DNA from: Symbiodinium natans
Taxonomy: Eukaryota > Sar > Dinophyceae > Suessiales > Symbiodiniaceae
Length of the DNA stretch: 64,000 bases
Assembly (NCBI GenBank): GCA_905221605.1
Contig: CAJNDS010002133.1
Span: forward strand, 421,365 to 485,364
Reading direction: 5' to 3'
Part shown: in pieces, positions 21,801 to 36,800 of the stretch
Layout: every line of letters starts with the position of its first letter
How positions within the stretch are numbered: position 1 is the stretch's first letter
Notes under the pieces: model-generated
Told to the model about the DNA's origin: nothing
What the model saw: the letters and a program-made list of their open reading frames with translations, nothing else
Databases searched by the model: none
Program-made: the position numbers and the translations under genes

Positions 21801-24800
21801 TAGGGTTTAGGGTTTAGGGTTTAGGGTTTAGGGTTTAGGGGTTTAGAGGCAGTTTAGGGCTTAGGGTATCTGCGGTAGGCGAAGGGCTTCTGCTGGCAGC
21901 TTTAGACTTGAGGTTCTTTGGGTGCTTCCTAAGGCTTAGGGGTTGAGGGTTGAGGGTTGAGGGTTGAGGGTTGCGGGTTGCGGGTTGAGGGTTGAGGGTT
22001 GGTGTCCTTTTCTTCGAGTTTGAGGACTCAGCCGATGCTTGGTGAATGCGGGGTTTCCTGCCATGAGAACCTGCCCTCTGCGGTCAGCGTGTTTGGTGGT
22101 ATCCTGGTCGATGTCGCAGCTGGGGTCCTGGTTATGGAGCCGGTGCGTCTTTCGGGCTTTTGGGAAGCTGAGACCTGACAGTCGCCCATAGCAAGCAGCA
22201 TGCAGCCAGCTCTGGGTTCAGATGGTGTCTCCCTTATAGCTACAATTGTGGAAGGTGTCCCGGCGGACCGCTATCTCGGTACGAGTAGGTAGGCTGGTCT
22301 CGTTGAATCGACGGCTCGGCCGGTGACCGCCTCTTGGTCGTCGCTTTTGGCATCGCCTATGACGTGTCGTGGCGCGGCAGTGGTTCTGTAAAAGTCAGAT
22401 CTCTCTTCGGGTCCCCACCCGAAACCCTAAACCCTAAGCCCGACACCTATACAAAGGACCTCAAGGGGGCCCCTCATCAAGAGAACTACTCACATGAAAA
22501 TGCCTTAAGAGCCGCAGGGCATTTGGGGTTTAGGGTTTAGGGATGGCCCACGGCCTGGTTTAAGGCTAATTACAGCAAATGCTAGATTACAACTCCTCCC
22601 CCGCCCCAACCCCTCCGCCCCCCCACCCCCACCCCCCAGAACACGGCGGTGGCTCTATACCCTACAACTACAACACCCTCAACAAGCAGCCCCCCCTCCT
22701 CCCCCCCAAACCCTGTAGCCCCAATAGCTAAGCGCGAAGCCCTAAACCCTAAACCCAACATCCTACATCCTATCAGCCCCCTAAACTTTTCAAGCCCTGG
22801 AAGCCCAAACCGTCAAACCCTCAGATGCATAAAAAAGCACCCTGCGAAAAAGCTCCGTGCCCTGAACCCTAAACCCTAAACCCTATACCCTAAACCCTAA
22901 ACCCTATACCCAAAACCCCGTAACCCTCAATGCCGCGCGCAGGGCACCTTCGCGACTGGCGAGCCAAGTGGGCTGGAGTCGTCGTCAGAATTCTCCTGTA
23001 CGGGTGTGTTGGGCTTCGGGTTTGAAAAGTCTAAAGTTGAGGCGCTACAGCGCCTCCTAAACCTGAAACCCGAAACCCTAAACCCCTAAACGCTTAAACC
23101 CTAAACCCTGAACCCTAAAACCTAAAACCCTAAACCCTAAACCCTAAACCCTAAACCCTAGGCTTGGCTTGCCTCCTCCTCTTGGAAAGTCGGCATGATG
23201 GGCGTCATCTGCACTGCCACAGGAAGCGGCGGTGGGCCCTTGGCATGGAACGGAGTTGCTGGCTTTAGGTTTAGGGTTTAGGGTTTAGGTTTTAGGGTTT
23301 AGGGTTTAGGGTTTAGGGTTTAGGGTTTAGGGTTTAGGGTTTAGGGTTTAGGGTTTAGGGTTTAGGGTTTAGGGTTTAGGGTTTCGGGTTTCGGGTTGTC
23401 GTGTGTCTAAGGCTTATGCTTTGGCGGCGGTGGGGAGGGATCTTCCTGAACCCTAGCCCTAAAACCTAAACCCTGAACCCTAAACGACGACAAGAAGCAG
23501 TGCTTGGAGTGGGTGAAGGTTCAGTTCCTGGTTCTTGTTTAAGCTAGGAGTCGCTCTAGAGGTGATGGGATCCTGTAGTGACTCCGTTCAGGGCTTAGGG
23601 CTGAGGGCTTTGTGTTTAGGGTTTCGGGCGTAGGGTAACCCACGTGGGGGCGTCCTTGCACGTTGAGGCAGTGATCCGCTGTAGGGTTGAGGCATTGGTC
23701 CGCTGTAGGTAGCAGTTCACACCAAGAACCGGAAGCATCGCATGCCTCCGCCATGGCTCCTTGCACATAGCAGCATACGCTTCATCAGGCACTATCCTCC
23801 ATGATGGTAGCTGTACTGCCCTCGCATCTACTTCCAAGCACATCGAAGGCACAATCACAGTGGTCGGCGCAACCAGTCCACACAGTGCCGCAGTGGCATT
23901 CCTTTTGAAGCGTCAAAGTCGGGCTCGTTCAGGGCCTTCCAAAGCACCTGTCAGTCCGGCTCTTGCAGTATACGGCAATGTCGAGATGCAGGTGTTTTGC
24001 TCGCTCCTAAACCCCTATAAACGCCAAACCAGTAAACCCGAAACCCCGAAACGCCTAAGCCCTGGACCCTAAACCCTATGCCCGGATGAGGCGTGACGGC
24101 ATTCAAGACCATGGGGCCTCGGCCTTTTGGGATTTGTCCTCAGACACTCAACCCTCCACCCCTTTTGGCTTGTTTAGGGCTTAGGCTTTAGGGTTTCGGG
24201 TTTAGGTTGTCCAGGTTTCGCCTCAACTCGAGGATTGCGAGGCCTTTATTCTAGCACGACTAGTGCCAAGGGCTTAGGGTTTTGAATGTTTGGGGTTTAG
24301 GGTTTAGGGTTTAATCCCCTCCCCCTAATTCTAAATCCCCCCCCCCCCCCCCCCCAAATCTGAAATTCGCCAGGGCGCGAAAAATTTTAAAATTAGGGGG
24401 GACCTAACCCCTAAAACCTGAATTCCGAAGGGCTTGGGGTTTAGGGTTCATTAGGGTTTAGCCTTAGGGTTTAAACCCTAATTAAACCCTCTAAGCCCTG
24501 AGCCCTGAATTCTAATCCTGTCAGCCTTCAGCCCTAAACCCTGAAACCCTAATGGCTCAGCTCACGGGCGAAGGCCCTGAACCCCTCCCCCCCTAATTAA
24601 CTCTCAAACAGGTTTAGTATTGGGCTGGGTGCCGGAAGGGCTCGGGAAAAACAATCTTTAAAATTCGGGGTGTTTTAGTATTAGTGGGAGGGGATTAAGG
24701 TTTAGGGAAATTATGGGGTTCAGGGCTTGGGCTTTTCGGGTTGCCGAGGCCTCTTGCCGAACATGCGGGCCGCAAGCTCTTAAACTGAAGCAGTCTGGGC

Positions 24801-27800
24801 CCGCCGCGTTGTTGTTAAAAGCCAGAGACGCGCGTCGGGTGCTTTGCGGCACGGCAATCTCGGAGAGCGGAGTTTGGGGTGTCGGGATTAGGTTTGGGGT
24901 TTAGGGTTTAGGGTTTAGGGTTTAGGGTTCAGGGTTTAGGGTTCTGGGACCCTAGCCCTACTCCAAAAAAGGAGTTGGTATGGAGATGGCGTGACAAACG
25001 ATGCCAAGCCACCAAACAAACAGGCGGGAGAATGGCAAGAGCTAAGCCCCTACTCCTCTCAGAACCATACAGTGGCAAAGGCAGCATGTTGAATTAAACC
25101 CTAACCCCTAAACCCTAAACCCCAAACCTCAAACCTCAACCCTAACCCTAAACCCCTGAAACCTTGGTCCCAAAAAAGCCTAAAAGAAACTCAGCAAAGC
25201 CAAGCAAAGTCACACGCCCAACATGGCTCGAGGGTTTCGGGTTGACGACCCTAAACCCCAAACCCTAAACCCTAAACCCTAAACGCTCAGTCGTCTAAAA
25301 CTCCCGCCTGCTGGGCAGCAGGGCGGTGGAAGACTGGCATGGCGCCTGCGGCTCGCAATTTGCGGGGCGGGGGGAGGGGGGCTGAGGGCTTTGGCGACTC
25401 AAGCGCGGAATAATCCTGGTTTAGGGTTTCGGGTTTAGGGTCTGAAGCCCTAAACCCCAAGACCTCAACCCCAGAATCCCGAGAAGCGATGAAACACCAA
25501 AGAACTAGCCCTGAACCCTAAACCCTAAACCCCAAACCCCCACATGCTTTATTGCTTCTCAGGTGGGGCACCCTCAAGCCCTCAACAGGGCTCACACCCT
25601 AAACCCTAAACCCTAAACCCTGAACCCTGAACCCTGAACCCTGAACCCTAAAGCCTAAACCCGTTTTGAGCCTTGAGGCCCCAGGCGCCGCGATCTGACC
25701 CTAGACCCGAATTTTAGGGTTTAGGGATTTAGGGTTTAGGGTTTAGGTTTAGGAACACCCGAACTACGGGCTTGTGGGTGCAGCAAAGAATTCAGGCTTC
25801 AGGGTTTTGGGTTTTGGGTTGTGGGGGTTGAGGGTTCAGGGCTTAGGGTCATTTAGGGTACCCGAAACCCTAAACCCGAAACCCTAAACCTTAAACCCTA
25901 AGCCCTAAGCCCTAAAGCCTAAACCCTGAACCCTAATACCTTGAAGGGGCCTCCCATCCCCAGGGCAACGCTCGTGCGCCGCATCGCCGCCATCATGCCT
26001 TTGCCGGAGGACGCCGCAAACGAGATGGTTTCAAAAATGCAGGGTTTAGGGGTTTGGGGTTTAGGGTTTAGGGTTCTGGTTTTGGGTTTAGGGTTTAATT
26101 TCTATCCAACCTTGCGCCGAACACCGTCTATGAGAACCTTAACCCTAAACCCTAAACCCTGCACCCTAAACCCCATAAACCCTAAGCGCTAAACTGGTTA
26201 AGGGTAGAGGCTTGCGAAGATGGATCCTGCTGGTATTTGCAGGGGCCCTCTCTGCTTCTTTGGGATTTAGGGTTCAGAGTTTAGGGAAAAGGGTCCGTGG
26301 CTTGGGCTTCTTATAGCGTCCTTAAGGGAGGGGAGGGGGTGTCAGCTCAAGGGGGGTGTCTAACCCAAGGTTCCCAAATACTCCCCACTTCGTATGGTCC
26401 CTAAGCTTCCCGTAGGATTTGTAGGTACCTACCCCCATGAACCCTCCCCCTTAAGGACCCTGTACGTTGGGATGCTCCCCCTTATACGAACAGTCCTTGA
26501 TAGGGATTATAAGAGGGGGTTTAGGGTTTAGGGGTTAGGGTATAGGGATTAAGGGCTATTTGTACAAGGGGGAACATCCCAATCCCGCTCCCTTAAGGAC
26601 CCTACAAGCCTAGGGTGGCCCTGAAAACTTTTAGGGTTTAGGGTTTAGGGTTAAACCCAATCATGGAAAACGTAAAATACCCCAAGGGCCTTCCTAGAAG
26701 CCTCGGGTTTTTAGGGAGCCCAGCTTCCGGGGTTGGAAGTGTTGGAAAGGGAAGCCTGAACCCTGAACCCTAAACCCTAAACCCTCAACCCTAAACCCTA
26801 AACCCTAACCCCTAAACCCTAAACCCTAAACCAAAGAGGCGGGTTTATGGAAGGTCCCTTTGCTGAGCGGGCGTGCTGTGCTTATAGGGTTCTTAAAGAA
26901 GGGAGGTTCAAGGGGGGTAGGTACCTGGGGAACCTTAGGGAAGCTTAGGGAGCCCTAAAAAAACCTTCGGTTACCTACCACCCTTGAACCCCCTCCCTTA
27001 AGAACCCTATAATGTGTGGTTCTTATAACACTTACATGTCCGCGAGTTGGCTATACAGGGGCTAAGGCCAGCAAAACTTCAAAGTTCCTTCCAAACCAGC
27101 CCTGTCCACCCAATGGCACCCCGAAGCAAAAAAGGAAAAGCCACAAATATACAAAGAAACCCACCCCCCCCCCCCCCAAAAAAAAAAAAACTCGCAAACT
27201 CCCAAACTCCGAATGTCAACTCTAAACCCCAAAATGCACCCTCCCCCCCCTCCCCCGGAAAAAACTCGGAGACTGAAACTCCCTCTAGATTCGCCCCACC
27301 CAGAAAAAAGAGTTATCTAACTCAAAATATGTATAGGTATGTATGTATGTCTGCATGCATGCATGGTGGGTCTATCACTCTATATATATATATACACACA
27401 CATCAATATAGACATTAATATGTAGATATGTATGTGTATATATATATATATATATGTGCCTGTACATAAGAAGAAGAATAATTACTACTAATAACACAAT
27501 GTGTAATAAAAAAACAAAAAGAGTGTCTAGCTTACATATGTATATCTACCTATATATACATGTGTAGATAAACAAAGATTATACATATATATATATATAT
27601 GTATATATATACACACAGTTCAATTGAGTGCCTGCGCTTGTGCTGCTGGCATCTTGTGGCAAGGCGAGCGTTTTTGTCTCCACCTGCATGTGTAGCCGGG
27701 TCGAGAGGCTTGGGGCCTAGGGTTTAGGGTGTAGGGTGTAGGGTGTAGCGTTTAGGGTGTAGGGCTTAGGGTTTGGGACTTCGGGGCTTGGGGTTTGGGA

Positions 27801-30800
27801 TGTACTTGGAGATTATTGGGTAGGGCTTGAGGTGTGCGCCTGCTTTTAGGGTCCCTGGGCACTGGGTAGGTTTAAGGGCAATTCTCTTGGTCAAAGCCTT
27901 GTCAGACCTTCACCCCCTTCTTGTTACTCCCCCTGGTTTGTTGGGTCATTCAGAGATGCGGGGCTTAGGGGAACGCACAGGCTCTGAGAACAAGGCCCAG
28001 CAATGTGCAAAGGACATTTTCGCGGGGTTAGTCCACATCACAAGCCTTTTGTGGGGATTTACCCAAAACCCTAAAAAACCTAAACCCTAAACCCTAAACC
28101 ATTTCTACACAAAAGAAAATCACACGGTCTTCCATGGCACCCCAGCACCTGCATGGCTGAAACCTTCGAAACCAGAAAGCACGATACCGACGAAACCCCC
28201 AAACTCTGTAGGCCCTAAACCCCAAACCCTAACTCAACCCTGAGCCCTAAACCCTAAACCCTAAATCCTAACCCCTAAACCCTAAACCCTAAACCCTAAA
28301 AGACCCACAGACGCCTTGGTGTCCAGGGAGTCCATGTTTCCCCGCGACGCCTGCCGCGTGAGGGCCTCTGGCTGATGCTTTCATGGGAGGAGGGCTTCGG
28401 GGTTAGTTTTGGGGGTTTAGGGTTTAGGGTTTAGGGCTTAGGGTTTAGGGTTTAGGAGTTGGGGTTTAGGGTTTAGGAGTTGGGGGTTTAGGAGTTGGGG
28501 GTTTAGGGTTTAGGAGTTGGGGGTTTAGGGGTTGGGGGTTTAGGGTTTAGGGTTTAGAGTTTAGGATTTGGGGGTTTAAGGTTTGGGGCTTAGGGTTTGG
28601 GGGCTGGGCTTGGGTGCAGGGTTTGGGGGCATCGGGGCCTATGGTGATGGTGCTTTGCTAATGCTTCGAAGTTTGGGCGCGGCTTTCTGTCGGTTTTAAG
28701 TGGCCGCCCACCGGTGCGTGGGATGGATTCTACTTTTTCCTCGCTTGGTGTCCAGGATGGTGTATTTTAAAATGTCTCGTATAGGGTTTAGGGTTTAGGG
28801 TTTGGGGTTTAGGGTTTAAGTATAGGGCTTAGGGAAGTTTAGGGTTTAGGGTTTAGGGTTTAGGGTTTAGGGTTTAGGGTTTAGGGTTTAGGGAGTGCGC
28901 CGGCAATCCAGCAAAATATCCCGGAGGGCCCACCCCAGTGAGTCTTGCAAAGAGTTTGATTCCCGCAGGGCACCCGCAACCCCAGAGAATCCCTGAACCC
29001 TAAACCCTAAACCCTAAACCCCAAACCCTAAACCCTAAACCCTAAACCCTAAACCCTCAACACCAAACCCAAAATCTCGCAGTGGTCTCACACTCCGAGC
29101 ATCCTGCAGGTCGTCGAGTACCCGCGGCGTGCCCACCCGTGGAGAGTCTTGCAGAGAACCCCCTAAACCCTAAACCCTAAACCCACAGGACCTCACTGGA
29201 GCCCACTCGTTCTCAGAGAATCCTGCAGAGACTTGTGCAGAGAATCCTGCAGAGAATCCTGCAGAGATTCCCTTGAAGTGCGTGCCCATCCTCGCTGAAT
29301 CCGGCGGAGTATCTTTGGAGTGCCAAATCCCCAGCACAGAATCCTACAGAGCATACCTGTACCAGGATGGACCATAATTAAAACCCTCTGAGAAGCATTC
29401 CTGAATATGATCCTCTTAAACCCCAAAACGAAAAATGTAACATGTCCCAGGGCCTACCTAGCTATAAGTGTGCCCACGCGCAGAATCCCCGTTCCCGCAG
29501 AGTATGCCGACGCCGTATCCGACGCGCTTTAAGATGGAAACGTTTGAACCCTAAACCCTAAACCTTGAAACCCTAAACCCTAAGCAAAAAGTAGGGTGCT
29601 TAGGGCTGTTGGAGGTTTGTCTTAGCCCTATGTAGCTACAGCTTCTTTGGGTGATACCTAGACGCCAAAAAAAAGTGCAGCCTAAACCCTAAACCCAAAA
29701 CGCTCAGGAAGGAGAGCTACAGGCAGGGCTCAGGGACGAACTGCAAAAGCGTGCAGCTGTGAAACTTCACGGCTTAAACCCATAAAACCCTCAACAACTA
29801 ACCCCGAAACCCCTGAAACAACCCGTAGCCCTGACATGCACCCTAACGCCCCCTCCCCAAAAAAAAGAAACTATAAATTATCAACCCTAAACTTAAGCCC
29901 CAAACCTGAAACAACCCAGAGCCCAAACAACTTTAAACCCTGAACCCTAAACCCTAAACCCCTACGCCCCTAAACCCCTACACCCTAAACCCTAAACCCC
30001 AAACCCCAAAACCCCTAAACCCCTACACGCCTAGACCCTAAACCCTAAACCATAAAACCCTAAACCCCTAAACCCCTTAACCCCTAAACCCCTGAACCCT
30101 AAACCCCTAAACCCTAAACCCCAAAACCCCCAAACCCCTACACCCCTAGACCCTAAACCCCTAAACCCCTAAATCCCTAAACCCTAAACCCCTAAACCCC
30201 TAAACCCCTAAACCCCTAAACCCCTAAACCCCCAAACCCCCAAACCCCTAAACCCCTAAACCCCTAAACCCCTAAACCCCTAAACCCCTAAACCCTAAAC
30301 CCTAAACCCCTAAACCCTAAAGCCCTAAACCCTTGAAGCCCAGAAGGGCTGCTTCCAGGCGGCCATCGATCTGGCCACCAGCGGCTGGTTCGCAGCCGGG
30401 AACCTGGTTCAGGATTTAGGGTTTGGGGTTTGGGGTTTGGGGTTTGGGGACTAGGGTTTAGGGTTTAGGGTTGATTGGTTTAGGTTTAGGGGTTTAGGGT
30501 TTAGGGTTTAGGGTTTAGGGTTTAGGGTTTAGGGTTTAGGGTTTAGGGTTTAGGGTTTGGGGTTTAGGGTTTAGGGTTTAGGGTTTAGGGTTTAGGGTTT
30601 AGGGTTTAGGGTTTAGGGTTTAGGGATTGGGGTTAGGGAGGTTTGGACCCTAGCAGGAGCAAGGCTTGCCGCAGCCCCAATCCCGAAACCCGAAACCCTA
30701 AACCCTAAACCCAAAACCCTAAACCCTAAACCCTAGCCCTAAACCCTAAAACCCCTAAACCCCTAAACCCCTAAACCCTAAACCCTAAACCCCAAACCCC

Positions 30801-33800
30801 CGAACCCCTAAACCCCTCAACCCCAAGCAGCGCCTCGGCGCGGCAGCCACGGTGCTGGCTGCAGCGACCTGACCCGCGGAGGCCAGGCTGCCCTCGAGCC
30901 TGGCGGGGTTTAGGGTTTAGGGTTTAGGGTTTAGGGTTTAGGGTTTTGGGTTTAGGGTTTAGGGTTTAGGGTTTAGGGTTTAGGGTTTAGGGTTTAGGGT
31001 TTAGGTTTAGGGTTTGGGGTTTGGGGTTTAGGGTTGAGGGTTGAGGGCTTCGGGCTTAGGGCTTTTCAGGGTTTAGGGCTTAGGGTTTATGGCTTTGGTT
31101 TAGCGGTTGTAGCGGGGGGGGTGGGGGCGGGGGTTCAGACCTGAGGGTTCAGAGTATAGGGTTTAGGGGCGGGTTTGGGGTTGAGGCTGCTAGGGCAACT
31201 CCTACAACCGAATGCCAAATAAAGCCTCAACCTACATGGGAGTTCGCAGAGAGGTGTTGTTCATTTTGGCTTCTGCTGGAAGGATTCCAGGCTCTGGTTT
31301 TTTGTAGTGTTTCGGGTTTCGGTTTTGGGTGCAGGCTTTTAGACCTAAGTTGAGGTTGTGTTTGATAAAAAAACAACTCTCGTTCTCTACCCTACTTACC
31401 CCAGACAAGCAGTCCCTGTTTGGCTGCCTCGACCAGCATTTAGAGAACCTCGGGTTTTTTTGGGGCTTTGGGGGCTTTGGTTGTTTGGGGGGTTTAGAGG
31501 GCTTAGGGGGCTTAGGGGGCAGAGTTTAGAGGGTTTAGGGGTCAGAGTTTAGGGGGTTTAGGTGGGGGTTTAGGAGGGGTTCAGGGGTTTTGGGCAGCAA
31601 GTCCTACACCTTAGTCTCGACCCAGGAGTAACCCAGAAGTTAAAAGGGTGCCCTTCTTGGTTTTAAGGAGATTATAAGGGAACCCCAACCTTAACAAAAA
31701 GGAAATAAGGGCCTACTCCGGGTCCTGGTAGTGTAGGGTTTTGAAACCCTAAACCCTAAACCCTAAACCCTAAACCCTAAACCCTAAACCGGCCTCAAGA
31801 GCGCGTTTCTGCTGTCAGTCTGCCCCTGCAGAAGCGCGTCGCCTTGGCTTGGAGGGGTTTCGGGTTCTGGGGGGTTTACTGCGTTTAGGGTTTAGGGTTT
31901 AGGGTTTAGGGTTGAGGGTTTAGGGTTTAGGGTTTAGGGTTTAGGGTTTAGGGTTTAGGGTTTAGGGTTTAGGGTTTAGGGTTTAGGGTTTAGGGTTTAG
32001 GGTTTAGGGTTTAGGGTTTAGGGTTTAGGGTTTAGGGTTTAGGGTTTAGGGTTTATGTTTTAGGGTTTAGGGTTTAGGGTTTAGGGTTTAGGGTTTAGGG
32101 TTTAGGGTTTAGGGTTTAGGGTTTAGGGTTTAGGGTTTAGGGTTTAGGGTTTGGGTACCAATTTTACATGATCGTTGTTGTTTCCCATTGGGTTTAAGTA
32201 ATTAGTCATAAAAATGCAAGATGATTATCAGCAACGACCCAGTTTAGGGTTCATTCTGGCGCACGTTTCGCTGCTTGGCCTGTGCTTGCGTTCACCCTCT
32301 GCCGCCTCCACCGCAACGGTACAGACAGGGAGCGGACACGGCGATCTAGCTTTTGCCGTACCTCCGCCTTTGTGTCTCTGCCACCAGCCCTATACTCCCC
32401 ATTAACCTTAGTAAAAATGACATTGTTAATATCCGCTTGTGTTTTTTTAATATAAACAAAAAGAAAAAATATTCCCAAGGGGGATATAGAGCCAGGGCCT
32501 TCGGAATTTAGAAGCTCTGGCTTCATGCGGTTGGTCAAGGCACTCCTGCGGAGGTCCGGCCGGCTGCGAAACCCTATCCTAAAATCCCCACACCCTTCTC
32601 CGATCCATGGTCGGCTCGATGCCACTGAAACCCACAGAATGCAGCTCCTCTTGTGGGTTTCAACCAGCCGAAACCCTAAACCCTAAACCCCAAACCCTAA
32701 GTCCTAAGCCCACAGGATGCAGGTGTCAACTAGGGATCCTGTGGGATTACTATAGATCACAGCGCTCATCCCGACTCGACTAAACCCTAAACCCTAAACC
32801 CTAAACCCTAAACCCTAAACCCTAAACCCTAAACCCTAAACCCTAGGCTTCCAGACGAAGCGGAGCTTTCAAGCCTAAGGAGTCGCAAGGGTCCCGGAGC
32901 TGCGGGCGCTAGGCCTTAGGGGTTCAGGGCTTAGGGTTTGGGAGCTTTAGGAGTTGAGGAGTTTAGGGTTTAGGGTTTAGGGTTTAGGGTTTAGGGTTTA
33001 GGTTCTAGAGTTTAGAGTTTAGGGTTGAGGGATTGGGGTTTCATTGTTCACTCTGACGCTTCGGTTGCGACACCGGGCCATCGTAAATCAAATGCCGCCT
33101 TTCTATGAATGGTGGTCCAGGTGTTCTTTTTTACACGGGAAATGCTGCAGGGTGTCACTCTGCAAAATACTGAAAATACTGCATCGCACTGGCCACTGAA
33201 CCCTGAACCCTAAACCCTAAACCCTAAACCGCGGCCCAGGCGCTTTGAGACTGCAGTTTTATGATGGCCTTCTTGATCTGCCTCACCGCCATCGGAACAT
33301 CCTGGCATATTTGGGGTTTAGGGTTTAGGGGTTTAGGGTTTAGGGTTTAGGGTTTAGGGTTTAGGGGTTTAGGGTTTAGGGTTTTGGGTTGAAGGGTTTA
33401 AGGGTTTAAGGGTTTAAGGGTTTAAGGGTTCAAGGGTTTAAGGGTTTGAAGGTTTGAAGGGTTTGAGGGAGGGTTTAAGGGTTTAAGGGTTTAAGGGTTT
33501 AAGGGTTTAAGGGTTTAAGGGTTTAAGGGTTTAAGGGTTCAAGGGTTCAAGGGTTTAAGGGTTTAAGGGTTTAAGGGTTTGAGGGTTTGAGGGTTTAAGG
33601 GTGTAAGGGTTTAAGGGTTGAGGGGCGATGGCGGACTAGTCTCCCGCTAGGTCTGCCTCAAAAACCAAAAACAACTGAAACCCTAAAAACCCCAACATCC
33701 CTAACAACCCTACAACCATAAGAAACCCTTAAAGCCCTAAAAAAAACGAAAGCCCTGAACCCTACACCCTAAAAGCGCTAAACACTACACCCTAAAACAC

Positions 33801-36800
33801 CCTTGGCTCCGCAGGGGTGAGCTTCTTTGATTGGTTTCAGATGTCAAAAATGGCACTACTTGCATGACACTTCCTGCACTCCGCCGCCTTACAACGCAGC
33901 CAGGCAGGAACACATTAGGTTTAGGATTTGTGGCTTAAGGTTTGGGGGGGGGGGGGAGGGGGAGGGTGCAACATGTCCGTCTCATACCGTGTATACCCCC
34001 AAATAGAGCGGATTCTCCCTCGACTGCACCCCCATAATGGGAACCCGATTGTCCCTAAACCCTAAACCCATGTCACTCCGGTGCATTGGCGTCATCATGG
34101 GCACATCAGCATAGTTTGTATCGCGGTGCGCAATGCCATGAAAAGAGGAAACATTTGCATTTGCCCTCAACCATAAATTAAGCCCTAAACCCCAGAGAAA
34201 AAAAACAAAAAACATCTCCTCAAAGTTCAGCCTGGCTTGCAAATCCGTCTTTTCGGTTGATGGGAAGTTCTAGCCGGGGCTATAAGTAGATAACGATAGC
34301 GGACTATCCATGGACCGCAAACTTACACCCTGAAACCTGAGCCCTAATCCATCCTAATTGCACCTCGTACCGATGGCCTCCCTAACTATGAGCATCACTA
34401 TCCCCGACCCCGGCGCCCAGCCCAATACTAAAACTGCTTGAGAATTACGGGGAAAGCTGAGGGCCTCCGCCCTTGAGTTGAGCCTTTCTTAGTAAAAGGT
34501 TTCAATTGGAGGGCTTTTGACGTAAGGCTAAGAGGGTTTTTACTGGCAGGAGCAGATCTCTCTCTGGCTTTTTTCGGAGTCGTTGGGTTTTTTGCTTCTA
34601 GCCTTCAGGGTTTAGGGTTTAGGGTTTCTGGTTCAAGCGGAACCCGGCCCCGACACACGGTTAGCCCCAAGAAAATTGTAAGTGTTTTCCGGCCGCCCCC
34701 CCCCCCCCCTCCACCCAAAATTAAACAGAACAAAAAACAACCGGCTCTCAATGTTCAGCTGCCTCAAAACCTTCGCCCACCCCCCCCCCCCCAACCCTAA
34801 ACCCTAAACCCTCAAACCCTAAACCCTAAACCCTAAACCCTAAACCCTAAACCCTAAACCCTAAACCCTAAACCCTAAACCCTACAAAACCCGCGCATTC
34901 GCCCCAGAGTCCTTCAGGCCATTCAGCAGCACATCTATGTTCCCAAGGCTAGGACTCCTTCGAGAGGTTTAGGGTTTAGGGTTTAGGGTTTAGGGTTTAG
35001 GGTTTAGGGTTTAGGGTTTAGGGTTTAGGGTTTAGGGTTTAGGGTTTAGGGTTTAGGGTTTAAAGGGTTTAGGGTTTAGGGTTTAGGGTTTAGGGTTTAG
35101 GGTTTAGGGTTTAGGGTTTAGGGTTTAGGGTTTAGGGTTTAGGGTTTAGGGTTTAGGGTTTAGGGTTTAGGGTTTAGGGTTTTGGGGGAAACATTTGTTT
35201 TTTTTCTTGAGGTTTAGGGTTTGCTATAGAGCATTTTCTGCTTGGGGATTGGACGGTTTGAGGTTGTAGTGTTTGGCATCGAAGGGCTTTTGGTTTGGGG
35301 CTTGGGGTGTTGAGTTTAAAGCTTGGGGTTTAGGATCTGGCAGATCGAGTAAAGGGGCAGGGGGATGTGGTGCAAGGGGAAAGGGGGGGAGGGGGGGGGG
35401 GGGGGGGGGGCTCCCTAAACCCTAAACCCTGAACCCTAAAGCCTAAAGCCTAAAAGCATTCTTCGAACTTTCAGATCGACCAGCGGCAAACCTTTTCTGT
35501 ACTTCTGTTTGGCTACCCTGCAAAGACAGGGACGGCTTAGGGTTTAGGGTTAGGGTTGAGGGTTTAGAGCTTAGGATTTAGGGCTTAGGGTACTACTACT
35601 TGCTTAAGAACCCTCAACAAATTGGAAAATTCTTCTTTTTCGGGTCATATGGGGAGTTCTTATCTTTTGTGTTTTTAGGGGTGTTCTTAAGCAAATAGGA
35701 GATTGCTCGAGTTTACCACTGGACCCTAAACCCCAGACCCCTTTGAGGGTCTGGATCTCCGAGCCCATTTCAAGGGTTTAGGGTTTAGGGTTTAGGGTTT
35801 AGGGTTTAGGGTTTAGGGTGTAGGGTTTAGGGTTTAGGGTTTAGGGTTTAGGGTTTAGGGTTTAGGGTTTAGGGTTTAGGGTTTAGGGTTTAGGGTTTAG
35901 GGTTCTTGGTTCTTATGCTTCTGAGGGAGTTCCATGCCAGGCTACATCCGCTCAGAGGCGGGTGAAGATTTCTTGCTGTTGGCCTATCCTTCATGTTGTG
36001 CAGCCGGAAACAAATGAAGAGATAATGTTACCTTATGTAACCCCTTGGTGCTCTTTTATGCCCCTAAACCCTAAACCCTTAACCCTAAACCCTAAACCCT
36101 AAGGGTTGAGGCGCAGGCCTGTCCATTTCCCCGTCTGAGCCCATATTCGAGTGATGGCTGGGCCGACCTTGAAGGGAGCATTTAGGGTTTAGGGTTTAGG
36201 GTTTACGGTTTAGGGTTTAGGATTTAGGGTTTAGGTGGGCCTAAGGGTGGTGAAATTCAGAGTTCACGGCTTCAAGATTGGGTGACTGACACCTCAGGTC
36301 CTTTGACGATGCACATCATGTTCGGTGTCGGTACGTCGGGTTCGGCGTTGAGGAATGCAAGCCCTTGACCTTTCTGGGACGCCTCTGGGTCTGAAGTTTG
36401 GTCTTTCGGGGCTTCAATCTTGTGCCCTAGCGCGTCGGTGCAGCTTGTGCGTCAAAACCCCCTTGCGATACCTGGTCTGCTAATGTAGGCCTGCACTTCA
36501 ACCCCAAACACGAAACCCCATCTCGTACCTTAACTTTAGCGCCCTCAAGCCTCTCAAACACCAAAGACACCCAAGACCCCCCCCCCAAACAAAAAAGCTA
36601 AACAAATAACAACAACAAAAACAATAATAGTGATAACAATAATAATAATAATAAATAATGATAATAACCATATTATAACAATAATAACAATAATAATGAA
36701 AATAACAATATAATAATAATCATCATCACAACAATAACAAAATAATGATAATCATAATAATAATAAGAATAGTAATAAGAATAGTAGTAATAATAAAGCA

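Noticed and set aside
29193-29426. Protein with SLQDSLQD repeats
   Set aside because: Generated by a 12-18 bp tandem repeat whose copies also occur outside the ORF.
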